From Zizania palustris (lineage: Eukaryota > Streptophyta > Magnoliopsida > Poales > Poaceae): a stretch of DNA of 64,000 nucleotides. The stretch spans positions 1 to 64,000 of the forward strand of contig JAAALK010000872.1 of assembly GCA_019279435.1 (NCBI GenBank), read 5' to 3'. The position numbers were made by a program, and so were the translations under genes. How positions within the stretch are numbered: the stretch's first letter is position 1; each line of letters starts with the position of its first letter. The notes under the pieces are model-generated. The model made no database searches, had not been told where the DNA came from, and worked only from the letters and a program-made list of their open reading frames with translations. Positions 11,354 to 22,082 of this stretch are shown one piece after another.

Positions 11354-13612
11354 TATACCTAATTAATTTTTGATGGAATTAAATGTGTTTTTGCATGAGT
11401 TTCTTCAAAGAAAAAACACCAAGTAACACAGGATGAGTACAATTATTGGAGCACACACATCCATATAGACACAAAAGTAGTTTTATCCAAAAAGACTGGC
11501 AACAATCAAGCAATCCATGCCACCCCCATCATTGCTGCCCCCTTAGCATTTTGTACGTGCACCTCTTTTACATTCCTTGAGAGGATCCACATGTTCAATT
11601 ATATTCCTCCTAGGCACCATGCATGTTTAATTTGCTAGTATTAATTTAGAGTATCTTCTAGTGTTAATTTAGATAAATTCTGTTGTTTAGGATTAATTTG
11701 AGGTATATATGGAAGTACAATAAATTAACACAACAAATTTAAAGTGTGTCACCTTGTTTCTTAATTAGGACCTAAGGTCCTATTTTGGGGAGCTGTAGAT
11801 TCTCAGAATCAGCTAGTCCGAGTATCTAGCTGGTTAATTGGAGTAGTTGGTTGTTGGGCGGTTAGGTTTTATTTAGTGGCATGATGGGTAAATAAAAATT
11901 TATAAAATCTGAAGAAGTTGAGGTGGAGTTGGCCAACTTCTCAACTACTAGGCTTGAATGTACTAACTGTTTCTGCAGATTCTGAAAATCTAAGCTACTC
12001 GAGCTACCGTTTGAAGGAGCTTCTGGGTACTAGAAATATCTAGCCAACCATAAGCTCCCCGAACAGGGCCTAAATTCATGTACGGCTCTAGCTTCTTGTC
12101 TAAGGAAAATTCCTCAAATATAGATTTTTGCTTATATATATATATATATATATGTACACTGCTAACTCACATATATACTGGATATAAGTTTAACTGTCAC
12201 TTGTGAATTTAAATAATCTTTTATTAAAAAAATATGTGTACAAAATTCCTTGTAAATGGCATTCTCTTCTAGGATAACCAATTCCTTATTACCATTGAGT
12301 TTGCCACCCCCCAAATCAACAATATTATTCCATCAACTCGGTTTCTATTATTTTTAATTATATCATGTTTTGATATCAAAATAAATCTTTCTTCAAAAAA
12401 GGACAACAGAAATATATGCTACATTTAAGGTTATATTGCATAGTTTGACAAGAGGATGAAGCTGTTTGAAAGATTCATGGCACTGCACTAATTACAATAT
12501 AATATCCGTGTAAATCGCTAGCTAACACAACACTCTCATTTCGAGTCGGACCACTTAATTAATATTATATATATACACACAAATGATATCCTACAACACA
12601 TGTGTAGAATAGCTATTCTACCGAAAAATCTACTATTATATATATATATATATATATTAGGTGGGTTTATCATGGACAATGTAATCCCTTAAATTTTTTT
12701 GTGTTAACCTTTCAATAACCTGCTTAACATATCACTGCACTCGCTAATATCTCCCCCTAAAATAGTAAAAAAACTAATAACCCTTGTTCTCTGCACCCAG
12801 CTAGAGATGAATTCGTTTATATATATAGGTAGGTCTCTTTGTGTGCCATATGCATGCATGGTGAATCTACACAAAAGAATCTATTCGCAATCATTTCTAC
12901 AAGCAGTTCTAATCGCACGAGGATCTGCAAAATTGTAATCTATATGAGTGCTGCAAAATGTTCATGATTGCCATCATTATATTCATATACGATCGTTCGA
13001 TATGATGGTCATCAGTTAGTTCGAATCAGTTCTTATTTGCTAGCTTCATCATATCGTTACTTGCTAGCTTAATTATATGACTCACCTTGGCATGTACATC
13101 GCCGGCGGCGGCCTCGCGATTCGCAGGTCTTGCTCGGCGGCGGCCTTCTGCTGCCGGGCGGCGAGGCTCCACGGGTGCATGAACCCGGTCGGGCTCGGCA
13201 TGAACGCCGCTGTCCAGCTGCTGCTGCTGCCGCTCACAATGTCCTGGCTCCGTCGTCCATGCCCTACGCTAAGCTCACTTGCAATTGCAGTGGCAGCACT
13301 GAGCATGCCGCCGCCCATAGAGCCGGCGTCGCTGCTGCTGCTACCGCCGCCGCCGCCGCCACCGCCTCGACGGCCTCTGCCGCCGTCGTAGCTGCTGGCG
13401 GCCTTGGCGCCAGCATCATCGCCGCCGCCGCCGCAGCTGCCGCCGCCCGGAGACAAGGAGATGCCGAGGCTGAGATCAAGATGGCTGCCGTGGAAGCACG
13501 TGCCACTGGAGCTTGTTGCTTCCTTTGCCTTGATGGTGGTTGTGGCAGCAGTGATGCCCTCTATCCTCCCAAGACTAAGAGGAGGTGTCTCAAATGATAT
13601 GAGGTTCATCAT
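8969..13612 (-). CDS. Aux/IAA auxin-responsive repressor (4 exons)
   Basis: The product is a nuclear repressor that binds ARF transcription factors and is degraded through TIR1/AFB receptors when auxin is present. Exons on the minus strand are 13612-13086, 10445-10048, 9948-9825 and 9137-8969, all with GT-AG introns and consistent phase, giving 405 codons plus TAA. Domain I is seen as the EAR motif LDLSLGISL near residue 45. A poly-Gly region follows, then the degron core GWPPV near 193-197 at the start of exon 2. Domain III begins MFAKVHLDGHLIGRK near 269 with the PB1 lysine (K272). Domain IV holds YEDFEGDRMLVGDVPW near 334-349 with the acidic OPCA cluster intact, and exon 4 continues LFVASAKRLYIAKN. 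The protein is longer than most family members because of a 175-codon first exon. Intron 1 (2.6 kb) carries several MITEs. The last exon ends in a microsatellite-encoded tail, so the true 3' end is less certain. The start is the first ATG of a double ATG after a CT-rich leader. Confidence 0.9.
9033..9070. repeat. (TATAG)n pentanucleotide microsatellite in the last Aux/IAA exon
   Basis: There are about 7.6 perfect units of TATAG on the plus strand. In the predicted Aux/IAA frame it is read on the minus strand as a repeating ILYYT peptide. A one-unit change would shift the frame of the tail. Confidence 0.85.
9375..9665. mobile_element. CACTA-like subterminal repeat cluster (remnant) in Aux/IAA intron 3
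   Basis: Repeated and inverted copies of a tttgccgagtgt / cactcggcaaa unit occur across this stretch, for example tttgccgagtgtc near 9525 and gcactcggcaaag near 9622. This motif is characteristic of the subterminal regions of grass CACTA-type transposons. No transposase and no clear CACTA terminus remain. Confidence 0.5.
10601..11066. mobile_element. MITE in Aux/IAA intron 1, interrupted by a second MITE
   Basis: The left part (ggctatgtttgtatctcttg, then aactaattgttagtagctaa) and the right part (aactaattattagttctatc, then ccgtccaaatgggcacta) are imperfect inverted copies of one another. They are separated by the element at 10654-10851. It is a taattagttc-rich non-autonomous element with approximate ends. 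Confidence 0.55.
10654..10851. mobile_element. Tourist-like MITE nested in another MITE
   Basis: The termini ggacctgtttgtttcagc and gttgaaacaaacaagccc are inverted repeats. TTA flanks both ends (10651-10653 and 10852-10854), as expected for a PIF/Harbinger TWA duplication. Length is 198 bp. Removing it rejoins the two halves of the outer element. Confidence 0.7.
11291..11351. repeat. compound (CT)n(TA)n microsatellite
   Basis: A long CT run is followed directly by a long TA run inside Aux/IAA intron 1. Confidence 0.9.
11776..12070. mobile_element. Tourist-like MITE (family B)
   Basis: The termini ggtcctattttggggagct and agctccccgaacagggcc are inverted with a few mismatches. TAA flanks both ends (11773-11775 and 12071-12073). 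It is homologous to 40547-40836 and 7988-8278 in opposite orientation, and lies in Aux/IAA intron 1. Confidence 0.8.
12565..12660. repeat. TA-flanked repeat (family D), partial copy
   Basis: The string acacaaatgatatcctacaa, then acatgtgtagaatagctatt, then ctaccgaaaaatctacta is the same repeat as the two units at 18008-18352, and it likewise sits between TA microsatellites. Confidence 0.6.
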
Positions 13613-14734
13613 AAGGATGATTTTAACTGGTCAGATTTATGAGATGAATTGGAGGAGGAAGAAGAAGAAGAAGAAGTAGAAGTAGAATCAAGCTATCTAG
13701 CTATATAGATAGATAGATTGAAGCTAGAAAAGCAACGGAGAGTTTGAGATTGAGTGTTAGTTGTTGTGGGTGAACAATGAATATGTGGGAAGAATATAAG
13801 ATGGTGCAATGGTGGTTGATGAAAGAACTAATGGAGAGTGTGTAGTGTAGCTAGATATATAGATTCAAAAAGAGTGTGGGCAAAAGAGAGAGAAGAAGGG
13901 AGGAGCTAGCAATGATTCCACACAAGATTTTGCAAAAGGATGGGAGTATGATGTGCACAAGAGATGCCATATGCATGTGTGTGTGCCCATGCTAGGATTG
14001 TAGTTCCATCATGTTGTTTTTTGTACCTAGATAGCCATCAATCACGCTTTGTTGTTTCATATACAGAGACGACTATAATAGAATTGAAATGTCTAGGCGA
14101 CAAAAATCCCAGTATGATATATTGTTGAAACGAACATACCAATGAAATTGATCGAAAGCTGAGGCAACAAAACTACAGGCATGAAGTAATACAGTTGACA
14201 TGATAACACTTCTAGTTTTCGTAAAAATTACGGGTATATATAGATCACAATTAGATCATATGATGTCGAGAAGCCAACATCGTCTATCAGAGTACATCGA
14301 CAGTCGTCCTACTGGAATCCAACGGTGCGAAGCAGTTGCTAGAAACACAAAACCTACTTCACAATAGTATGAGGTAGACTTTGTCATAGTCGAGAGGTGG
14401 TTTCATACCGTTAGATCCAAATAGAATGGTTAGGATCCCGGTTTCCGGACGGAGAGGAGGATCATGTTTCACCTAGGCCATTCAAGATGTTGGTATATAA
14501 TTAGATATATGGCAGTTTTTTTTTTGTCTTCACGAAACGTATGGATCCTAGATATAGCTACTCATGTCGATCCGCTGATATGAAATTAACACAATTCAGC
14601 TTATTAATATCTTCTTGAAATACATGGATATATATATACTAGATAGATCTCCTGCATTTGCACTGTACATGGAAGCATGCATGCATGTACAGGCAACACA
14701 CTAGCTATAGCTAGCTGTCTCCTTTAATCCGAAT
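13613..14734. other. upstream region of the Aux/IAA gene
   Basis: Directly upstream of the start codon the minus strand is a CT-rich leader (cttcttcttcttcttcc), typical of a plant 5' UTR. AT-rich stretches with TATATA-like sequence occur around 13850-13861, but I cannot fix a transcription start. No transposon with clear ends is present. Confidence 0.4.
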
Positions 14735-14842
14735 CTAAATTTGGTTTTCTTCATTGCCGCCATGGATGTGCATGAGCAGAGCTGGCTCGTGGTGGGATGA
14801 AGCCATCATCTCCTCCACCAAGGTGCAGTACTCGTTGTCCAT
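14735..14842 (-). CDS. possible 35-aa small ORF
   Basis: ATG at 14842 opens a 35-codon frame beginning MDNEYCTLVEEMMASSHHEP and ending in TAG at 14735. It lies 1.1 kb upstream of the Aux/IAA start on the same strand. Amino-acid composition looks protein-like, but no domain is recognised. It could be a first exon or a leader ORF of a longer transcript, or chance. Confidence 0.15.
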   Translation of the reverse strand: MDNEYCTLVEEMMASSHHEPALLMHIHGGNEENQI

Positions 14843-14973
14843 TCCCTTTAATTATTACTTGTAACCCTACTTTGCACCGGGAATTCCCAAAAGTTTGAGC
14901 TCCAATACATGCACAGATATCATACATATACCAACATATGTTAATATATATGCACACATATGCACAGATAGAC

Positions 14974-15008
<35 letters not shown>

Positions 15009-15472
15009 AACTATAGCTATATATATATATATATATGTAGTCTACTGTTCAAGTTCAAATATATATAATCGCCACCAAGATTTCATCAATTCTGCATTGG
15101 ACACACGTACTGTCCTTACAAAAAGAACATATCTTTTCCAGACAAATTGTATTTAATATATATAGTTAATAGTTTGGTTCTTGATTCCTTAACTCTGCCT
15201 GTGTCACGATTATGTGATATGATATGATGAACGTGCTAATCCGATCTGGAAAATATTGTTCGTGCATGGTTCTTGAAGACCAAATAATGTCGACCTTTTG
15301 TGATCCTTGGGTTGGATACGGCCTGGTGATTATGTTACACTTGTTTGTGATCGATGAGGGTAGCTACAAATTAATATAGCTCCAACACTTGTTAATAATC
15401 AATTCCCCAATTGATCGGAGACGAGTCTAGGAGAGGTGAGGATGAAGTATGGCGATTATTTTAAATAATATT
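14843..15472. other. intergenic with TA and GA microsatellites
   Basis: There is a (TA)n run at 14974-14991, then gagagagaga, then a second TA run at 15017-15036. I see no gene. Confidence 0.5.
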
Positions 15473-15740
15473 ATTTTTTTAAAAAAATCAAAGTTGTATG
15501 CTAAGTTCAAAAAATTGCAAAAGTAACAGGCGGTCAGTATTTGAAGTGCCAACGGGTGCCGACTACACCATGTCAGCACCCGTCGGCACTAAAGTACCGA
15601 CTGATGCTGACATAGCGTAGTCGGCACAAGTGCCGACTAGAGCTGGCGTGGCATCCAGTCGGCACTTCAAGTGCCGACCGCCTGTTACTTTTGCAATTTT
15701 TTAAAATCGGCATACAAATTTGATTTTTTTAAAAAAAAAA
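15473..15740. repeat. long inverted repeat (foldback/MITE) with gtcggcac palindromes
   Basis: The left arm (15473-15550, with attgcaaaagtaacaggcgg) and right arm (15661-15740, with ccgcctgttacttttgcaat) are reverse complements over roughly 75 bp with few mismatches. The loop contains further palindromes, including tagtcggcac/gtgccgacta at 15618-15639. The RNA would fold into a long hairpin. The element type is not certain. Confidence 0.75.
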
Positions 15741-16699
15741 TCAAGTATGGCCGGGGCATAATTAATAAGGAATAACCAAAGCTTGTTAAATTTATTTCGG
15801 ATGTTCATTTCGGTTTGACTCTTAGAATATAATATGTTTTTCTACCAGCCGATGCCGATATACCATCTCAGGATTTAATAAAATAATATAAATTTATTTC
15901 ATAAAATATTCTTATTTAAAATATATATCAATATGATTAAATATTATATATTTAAATAAATTAATTGCATGACTTGGATAAAATATAATACATAGTTTTG
16001 TTTAAGTACTATATAACACATATCTTAAATAAAATTCAAAATGCAATTTTGATCATGGACACGATATTAACTGGAATGTCTAGTATGGAACCTATATTAA
16101 CCAGAATAATTGGTATTGATCGGTATTAAAATTAAAACAATACATCACTTAATATATACTGGTTTAAGTGGAAAGATATTATATGTCGGCTTGGTTGGTA
16201 CCGAAATTAAATTGATAAGCTTGGAATAACTCCTTAATTATAAGAAACACATGCAATTGTAAATTGTAATTATTTTCCTTTGCATTAAGTTTTCTAATGA
16301 AAGCACAATTATTTTTTTATCTCTGCATCAACAAGCAGACAACAACATGTATGATATTAGAAATGTCTCGTACTCTCTCTGTTACATATTATATTGTAAG
16401 TTATTTAATTTTTTAAAGTCAAACTTTTCAACTTTAATTATTCAGTTTTATAAAAAAATACCAATAATGATAACATTTAGTTTCATTTAAACAATCATTA
16501 AATATGTTTTAATAGTGTTTTCAGTTGGTATTATAAATCTTAATATGTTTTTATTTAAACTTGATCAAAGTTAAAGGAGTTTGACTTAAAAAAATGAAAC
16601 GGAAGTTGTACATAACTTAGGGGATTACGTTCAGTATGGTAGTTTAGGTAGGTAAATCAGGCTGAGACAACAATTTCTTTTATCCGCGCAAACACATCG
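15741..16699. other. AT-rich intergenic DNA
   Basis: I see no gene and no element with definable ends. Confidence 0.45.
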
Positions 16700-16875
16700 T
16701 CGCATCAATTTTTCGTTTTTTGCTAAGTGTCGTAGGGTTATTTGCCGAGTATATTTTCATTGGGCACTTGACAAACCCTCTTTTCGCTGAGTGTAATTAT
16801 CTGTCGAGTGTTTTTTAGAAATACTCGGCAAACCCATTTTCACAAAAAAATTTTACACTCGGTGAATTTAGGTTT
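16700..16875. mobile_element. CACTA-like subterminal repeat remnant
   Basis: The stretch contains tttgccgagtat, tcgctgagtgt, ctgtcgagtgt, actcggcaaa and cactcggtgaattt, the same unit as the cluster at 9375-9665. No ends or transposase are visible. Confidence 0.45.
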
Positions 16876-17132
16876 TCCTAAGCGTTCTCCACTCAAGTCC
16901 GAATTTGTGAATTGTTGTATCTTAGATCGTGTGTAGAAATGATGCGGCACTGCACACTTGGGCCATGATATTTCTGATGATCATGCATATCAATCTAATG
17001 GAAGAGGGCGTCAAACGTGCACATTTGCACGTGCGTGTATTATATATATACCTGACCTATGTGATCTCGATCGTGTCTTAATTAATTAACATACAACAAT
17101 AATTCCTTACAAAAGAATTTATAGTGTCATTA

Positions 17133-17345
17133 CTACAAAAAAAGTGCTTGGCCAGTGTCCCACATGCGATCAAGCATGCATATGTAGACATATTGTTTTT
17201 CCACAGGAAGGAAAATTGTTCATATGTCATTATAATTTTAATAATTGCCTACATACCACTGTCAGTGATGACTGTGCTGGCTCCTATTTATTATTAACAC
17301 ACCGATATTATATTGACAAACTTTGAAAATTATAATGGCACAGAA
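17133..17345. repeat. actacaaaaaa motif plus a family C repeat copy
   Basis: tactacaaaaaaagtgcttg near 17132 resembles a CACTA-type terminus. From 17210 the sequence follows the family C repeat seen at 7326-7480 (tcattataattttaataatt, then ccactgtcagtgatgact, then aatggcacagaagaaattaa). Confidence 0.4.
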
Positions 17346-18007
17346 GAAATTAACACTCTTCTTGTATTGGTTAAGTCAACCACACATATATATATATATT
17401 AATATGCATATCTAATTAATAGGTGATCCATTTAATCGACCGTCCATACAAATAGCAATAATGCAAGTATTATGAAAACATACCACAAACTTAATAGAGC
17501 GCTACAAGTCCTAAGATGCTACATGAAGCATATTAGAGCTAACAATTGAAGCAACTGAAGGTATATTATAGTGGAATAATTAATTGTACCGGCCATTTTG
17601 CTCTTCCACGCAAATGCCACTCTTTTCACTTCGCCATATGTTTTTTATCAAACCATAAATCGATCTGATGACCTAGAAACTCTCTGTTTCTTGAGACGCG
17701 TCGAGAAGAGAACGATGCAGCAAATCGACTTAATTATTACATACATAAACATGTAATTATTGTCATGACTCATGAGCATGCACTAATAATTGACACTGGG
17801 AAGTGGGGACTCTAATCAGCTGCTGATAATAACGATGATTATACGGTATCTTTAGCTATCATGAAGAACATTAGAACTCGTTGAAGCTAATTGGAGACAA
17901 GAATGAGATACCCAGAGCAGTTTCCAAGCGAAAATTTAATTAATTCAGCTTAGAAAAGGGCACATAATATATACATCAAGCATGTACTATATATATATAT
18001 ATACTAT
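17346..18007. other. AT-rich intergenic DNA
   Basis: No gene or bounded repeat is seen apart from short TA runs. Confidence 0.45.
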
Positions 18008-18150
18008 TTTACACCACATGTGTAGAATAACTATTCTACTGAGAAATCTAATACCGAGAAAAAAGTAATAGTGAATTATTATTCTATTGAAAAAATCTAC
18101 TATTAAAAGTAGTACTTCCATGGTCGGTGCTATTCTACACACGTGGTGTA

Positions 18151-18187
<37 letters not shown>

Positions 18188-18345
18188 AATGCTATCCTAC
18201 ACCATATGTATAGAATAGCTATTCTACCGAAAATTTACTACTGAGAAAAAAATAGTACTCAATTGCTATTTTACTGAGAAAATCAACTACTGAAAATAGT
18301 CGGTGTAAAATAGCTATTCTACACACGTGGTGTAGAATAGCGCTC

Positions 18346-18352
<7 letters not shown>
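18008..18352. repeat. two units of the family D repeat between TA tracts
   Basis: Each unit (18008-18153 and 18183-18340) opens with a cctacacca.atgt.tagaat type sequence and closes with ctattctacacacgtggtgtagaata, which is itself palindromic. Both are flanked by long TA runs, so either TA was the insertion target or the TA runs expanded afterwards. A third partial copy is at 12565-12660. Confidence 0.65.

Positions 18353-18398
<46 letters not shown>
18353..18398. repeat. (TA)n microsatellite
   Basis: A perfect TA run is flanked by gtgtgtg and cacacaca. Confidence 0.9.
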
Positions 18399-18404
<6 letters not shown>

Positions 18405-19039
18405 TATACATATGAGGCTAGCTGTCTGCCATGCATCCTTTAAGCTAGGTAAGCTGGAGAGGGAGAGATCAGTGAGGCTATTAACGAGGCGACATGCGTA
18501 CAAGAACAAGATGATGACGACGATCACTTTGTTTTCTTTTCTCTAGCCATCTTTTGCAAACTTTTCCCCCTACTTTTTCTTCCTTTCTTTTATCCTCTTT
18601 TCCCGCCCTGCATTAGCTTTCGTATTGTGTCACAGATCCTAAGGACAAAAGCTGAGCAATTGAGCCGTTCATTAGGGCAAGACTAAAAGCCTTAAAGAAG
18701 GAAATTAGACCAAAAAAGTTAGCTTTAATTTGGTGTATAATGGCTCATTTGGAACACAAAATTTTTTGTAGAAATTGAACTAAATTCTTTAATAACTTAG
18801 AACTAAATTTATTAGAACTAATTTGATGTTATAATTTTGCTCTATATATTTCTATAAAATTGGTGAAACTTAAGAAGTTTGACTTATAAAAAGTCAAAAT
18901 ACATAAAACAGTCCAAACTTTTTTTTTGGAAAAATGGAGGGCACAATTCTGTAATAATAAGAAGCGACGGTACAATTGGCCATGCTCATGCAGCTTGCCA
19001 AGTGCATTTGCCATCTTTGCTAGGTACAATAGAATTTTC
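18399..19039. other. intergenic DNA
   Basis: A pyrimidine-rich stretch lies at 18530-18610. The remainder is AT-rich. I see no gene. Confidence 0.4.
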
Positions 19040-19342
19040 GGTACCCGTTTGGTTCTTTAGTCCAAAAATTTATTAAATATAAACTATTTATAAAATCCAT
19101 TCATGATCGGGAGATTATTCATGATATGAATATAATGAGTCTAATAACGTCATGATTTGACAATGTGATGCTACAGTAAACATTCACTAATCATAGATTA
19201 ATTAGGCTTAATAAATTCTTCTTGCGAATAATCCTCCGATTCTACAATTATTTCTATAATAAGTTCACACTTAATCTTTTAAATTAACGTCGAAACATCA
19301 TCCGACATAACACGTACTAAACTTTAGTCCCTCAAGAGTCAA
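19040..19342. mobile_element. Tourist-like MITE (family A)
   Basis: It begins ggtacccgtttggttc and contains the family core tcatgatttgacaatgtgat followed by gctacagtaaacattcacta, in the same orientation as 3209-3558. The right end is degraded, so 19342 is approximate. Confidence 0.7.
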
Positions 19343-20893
19343 ACTCTGAAGTAGATACACAGGATCCCCGGCCCTCAGCAGCAGCAGCAGTGGGTGTACA
19401 TATCTCTGGATTTCTAACAAACGATCCCATCAGAACGAAGCACGACTACATACCGCAGGCTGCACGCAGCCAGCAAGAAGAACAGAATGCAGGATGCATG
19501 CATGCATGCAGCTAACTCGATCAGCTAGCTCTGGCCTGTGAGAGCTACTATACCCTCCAGTGGTGTCCAGTGGAGTGCGACATGAGGGCATGGAGCAGCT
19601 AGCCATGCATCTGTGGCGCCCATGGGACATGCAAGGAAAAAAGGGAAAGATTAAAGGCAATCTTGGCATCATTGGGTTGTTTAAATCCAGAGGTGAGGGG
19701 CAGAGTGTCGCCAATGCAAGCTGGGTATGTATCGTAGCCCCAGGCAAAGGAGAATCCTTTTCTAGGGCCAGCCCCAATGCAAGCACACACACAAGCAAGT
19801 GAGGCTTTCTCCCACAGTTGTTAATCTAATCATGGTGATCCCCATTAACTATCTAGAGCACACTCGAATAGCTCGATCAAAATAGGTACGTCGAATGTAA
19901 AAAAATAAAAAATTTTGCTCTTTTGTCCTATAATTGTGTGGTGTTTGTTTTTTTAATATATCATACAGACTAAAGAGCAAATGCTATCAGCATTACTGTC
20001 ACGACGGCGATGACCATGGTCATCATCCAGCTCTTCGAAACCCTAACCCTACGCCCACTGCACGTACGTACCTTCCCTCCAGCTGCAGTTAGCTGCCAGA
20101 AAAGAAGAACCCGAGGGGGCGCGCGGGGAGCTAGCTTTTGCCCCGTGCAAATCTGATGTACGTCTTTCCCCAAAGGCGGCGCACTCCGGCCGCTTAATTC
20201 CTCTCAGTCTCAGTCTGCCCGGATGATGGGATGGAAGAAGAATGGCGTGGCGATCGACCTCGCACCTAGCTCACCCGGCCAGCTGCAGCTGAGCTCCTGA
20301 TCATGGCCGCCTTGACTGGCCGACCCCATGCATGGCCATGGGGGCCGGGGCTAGCTCTCCTCTCTTCTTTCATGGCAGCCTTCTTTAGCCTGCACTGCAG
20401 CTATCCTCCCTCCTTTCTCACACTGGATCAGATCAGGTTTCAGATCTGCTGGACCCCTTCTTCTTCCTTGCAAGACATGGCAGACTCTATTGTGCTTTTA
20501 GTGAAAACTCATGATTCACCGAATAAATCTAAAAAATTATCTCGAATTTGTACCCATAAAACCCTCTGTTTGTAATCAAACACGCGACTAAACCCGATAG
20601 AAAACCACCGATCTAAGAGCATCCCCAAGAGAAGCTTTAAAGAGCTCTCTTCTTTAAATTTTTAGGATTAGAATTAAAAAATCAACACAACAAATACTCT
20701 AAATACTCAAAAAAATAAAGGATCTTTAAAATTAATTCTTCCGTTCCCTACTTTTAAGGAATGTACACAGGGACTCGAACTTAAGGACTTTATCGGAGTG
20801 AAAATCATTTAAAGGGATTTGCATCCTTAAAAATAAATCCTAAAATGTTATATAGGGAATCAAATTTTAGAGCTACTCTTGGAAATGTTCTAA
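19343..20893. other. GC-richer unique region with no recognised gene
   Basis: Between about 19370 and 20580 base composition is more balanced, and the sequence lacks MITE signatures. A CAG run occurs at 19378-19391. The longest plausible frame is 90 codons at 20303-20575 on the plus strand, beginning MAALTGRPHAWPWGP, in a good start context (gatcatggcc) with a hydrophobic segment. No domain is recognised and no splice structure is evident. It could be a non-coding transcript or a leader region. Confidence 0.3.
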
Positions 20894-21240
20894 GGGCTTG
20901 TTTGGATAGTCATTGCTTATTTTAGGGACTAAAGTTTAGTCTCATTTAGTCTCTAAAGTCCCAAACAATCTTGCTTATGGGGACTAAACTTTAGTCTATA
21001 AGTCAGCAAGAGGTTGCTTATTGGGACTAAAACTAAAAGATGTCATGTACACCATCTACCCTCATTTATGGCTATTTAGGAGGAAGAAAATAAAGTAAGG
21101 ATAACGATGATTAGGGAGAATGTGGTTATTTTATAGTACTTTAGTCTATACTTTTAAACAAAAGGACTAAACTTTATTTAGTCCCTACTAAATAAACAAG
21201 TTTAGTCCTAAAAATAAGAAGTGCAATCCAAACGGGACTT
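20894..21240. mobile_element. MITE with long inverted ends
   Basis: The left end gggcttgtttggatagtcat followed by tgcttattttagggactaaa is inverted relative to the right end: tttagtcctaaaaataagaa followed by gtgcaatccaaacgggactt. The interior holds many 'gggactaaa/tttagtcc' words. TAA precedes the left end and GTAA follows the right end. It is non-coding. Confidence 0.7.
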
Positions 21241-21551
21241 GTAACATAAAGACACAAGTATCATGCAGTAGCAACAGAAATAGAAGCAATAACATTGTAG
21301 TAGAAATAGAAGCAAGAGGTAGGGGTGACCAACAGACCAAGGGTTAGTGGGCTTCTATTGGGCTAAGCCTAGTTTTAAGTATAAATAAAGAAAAAAATAT
21401 TAATCAGTCAACACATGATGAGTAGTTCCATGGGTTTAAAATCAAATTCACGCTTAATTCAATCCTCTTTAATTACGAGTGTGAGGGCCCCAAGATGTTT
21501 AAGAGGAGGAAAGATGTATATATACCACGTACAATCAACTCATTTTTTCTC

Positions 21552-22082
21552 CGGACATAATGTTTTTGTTTGATTTTTGAATGTTTAAGGAACAAACCTC
21601 TTCAAATCGTAGGTCTATTTTTTTATATTTTTTTACGATTAACTTTTATATGCATCTATATTGTTTTTACCATTAGATTTTTTTGTTTTTCTTTGGTATT
21701 TAGCTGTTCGATTAGTTTTTTTCTCCGCATATATAGTATTTTTTTCTTTGATTTTTAGATGTTTGAGGAACAAATCCCTTCAAATTATTTTTTCTCTGCA
21801 GCCATAGCGAACAAACTCCTCCAAATCGTAGGTCTGCTTTTTTTACAATTAATTTTTTTATGTAGCTATATTGTTTTTACTTTGTCTTTGACTATCCGAA
21901 TAATTTTTCCTTGCAGTTATATTGTTTTTTTTGGGTATTTGGTTGTTTGATTAATTTTTTCCTCCACATCCGTAGTGTTTTTATTTGATTTTTAGATGTT
22001 TGAGGAACAAATCCCTTCAAATCATTTTTTCTCTGCAGCTACAGTGAACAAACTAACCCCCTCCAAATCATAAATCATAGGT
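21552..22082. repeat. imperfect tandem repeat, about 2.5-3 units
   Basis: The block tttgatttttagatgtttga followed by ggaacaaatcccttcaaat occurs at about 21569, 21749 and 21987. It is followed by ttttttctctgcagc and cctccaaatcgtaggtctgct-type blocks. Spacing is uneven (about 180 and 238 bp). It is T-rich and non-coding. Confidence 0.65.

Noticed and set aside
13077..13679. Several plus-strand frames of 91-155 codons over Aux/IAA exon 1, and frames at 10061-10469
   Set aside because: GC-rich exon sequence gives open frames on the opposite strand. The minus-strand reading has the EAR motif, consistent splice phases and the Aux/IAA domains.
14714..14721. TGTCTC hexamer upstream of the Aux/IAA gene as an auxin response element
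   Set aside because: A single hexamer about 1.1 kb upstream is expected by chance and has no paired site.
19744..19770. Sequence ggcaaaggagaatcc similar to miR399
   Set aside because: Only a core of about 11 bases matches. No pairing arm for a precursor hairpin is visible nearby, and the 3' half of the miRNA does not match.
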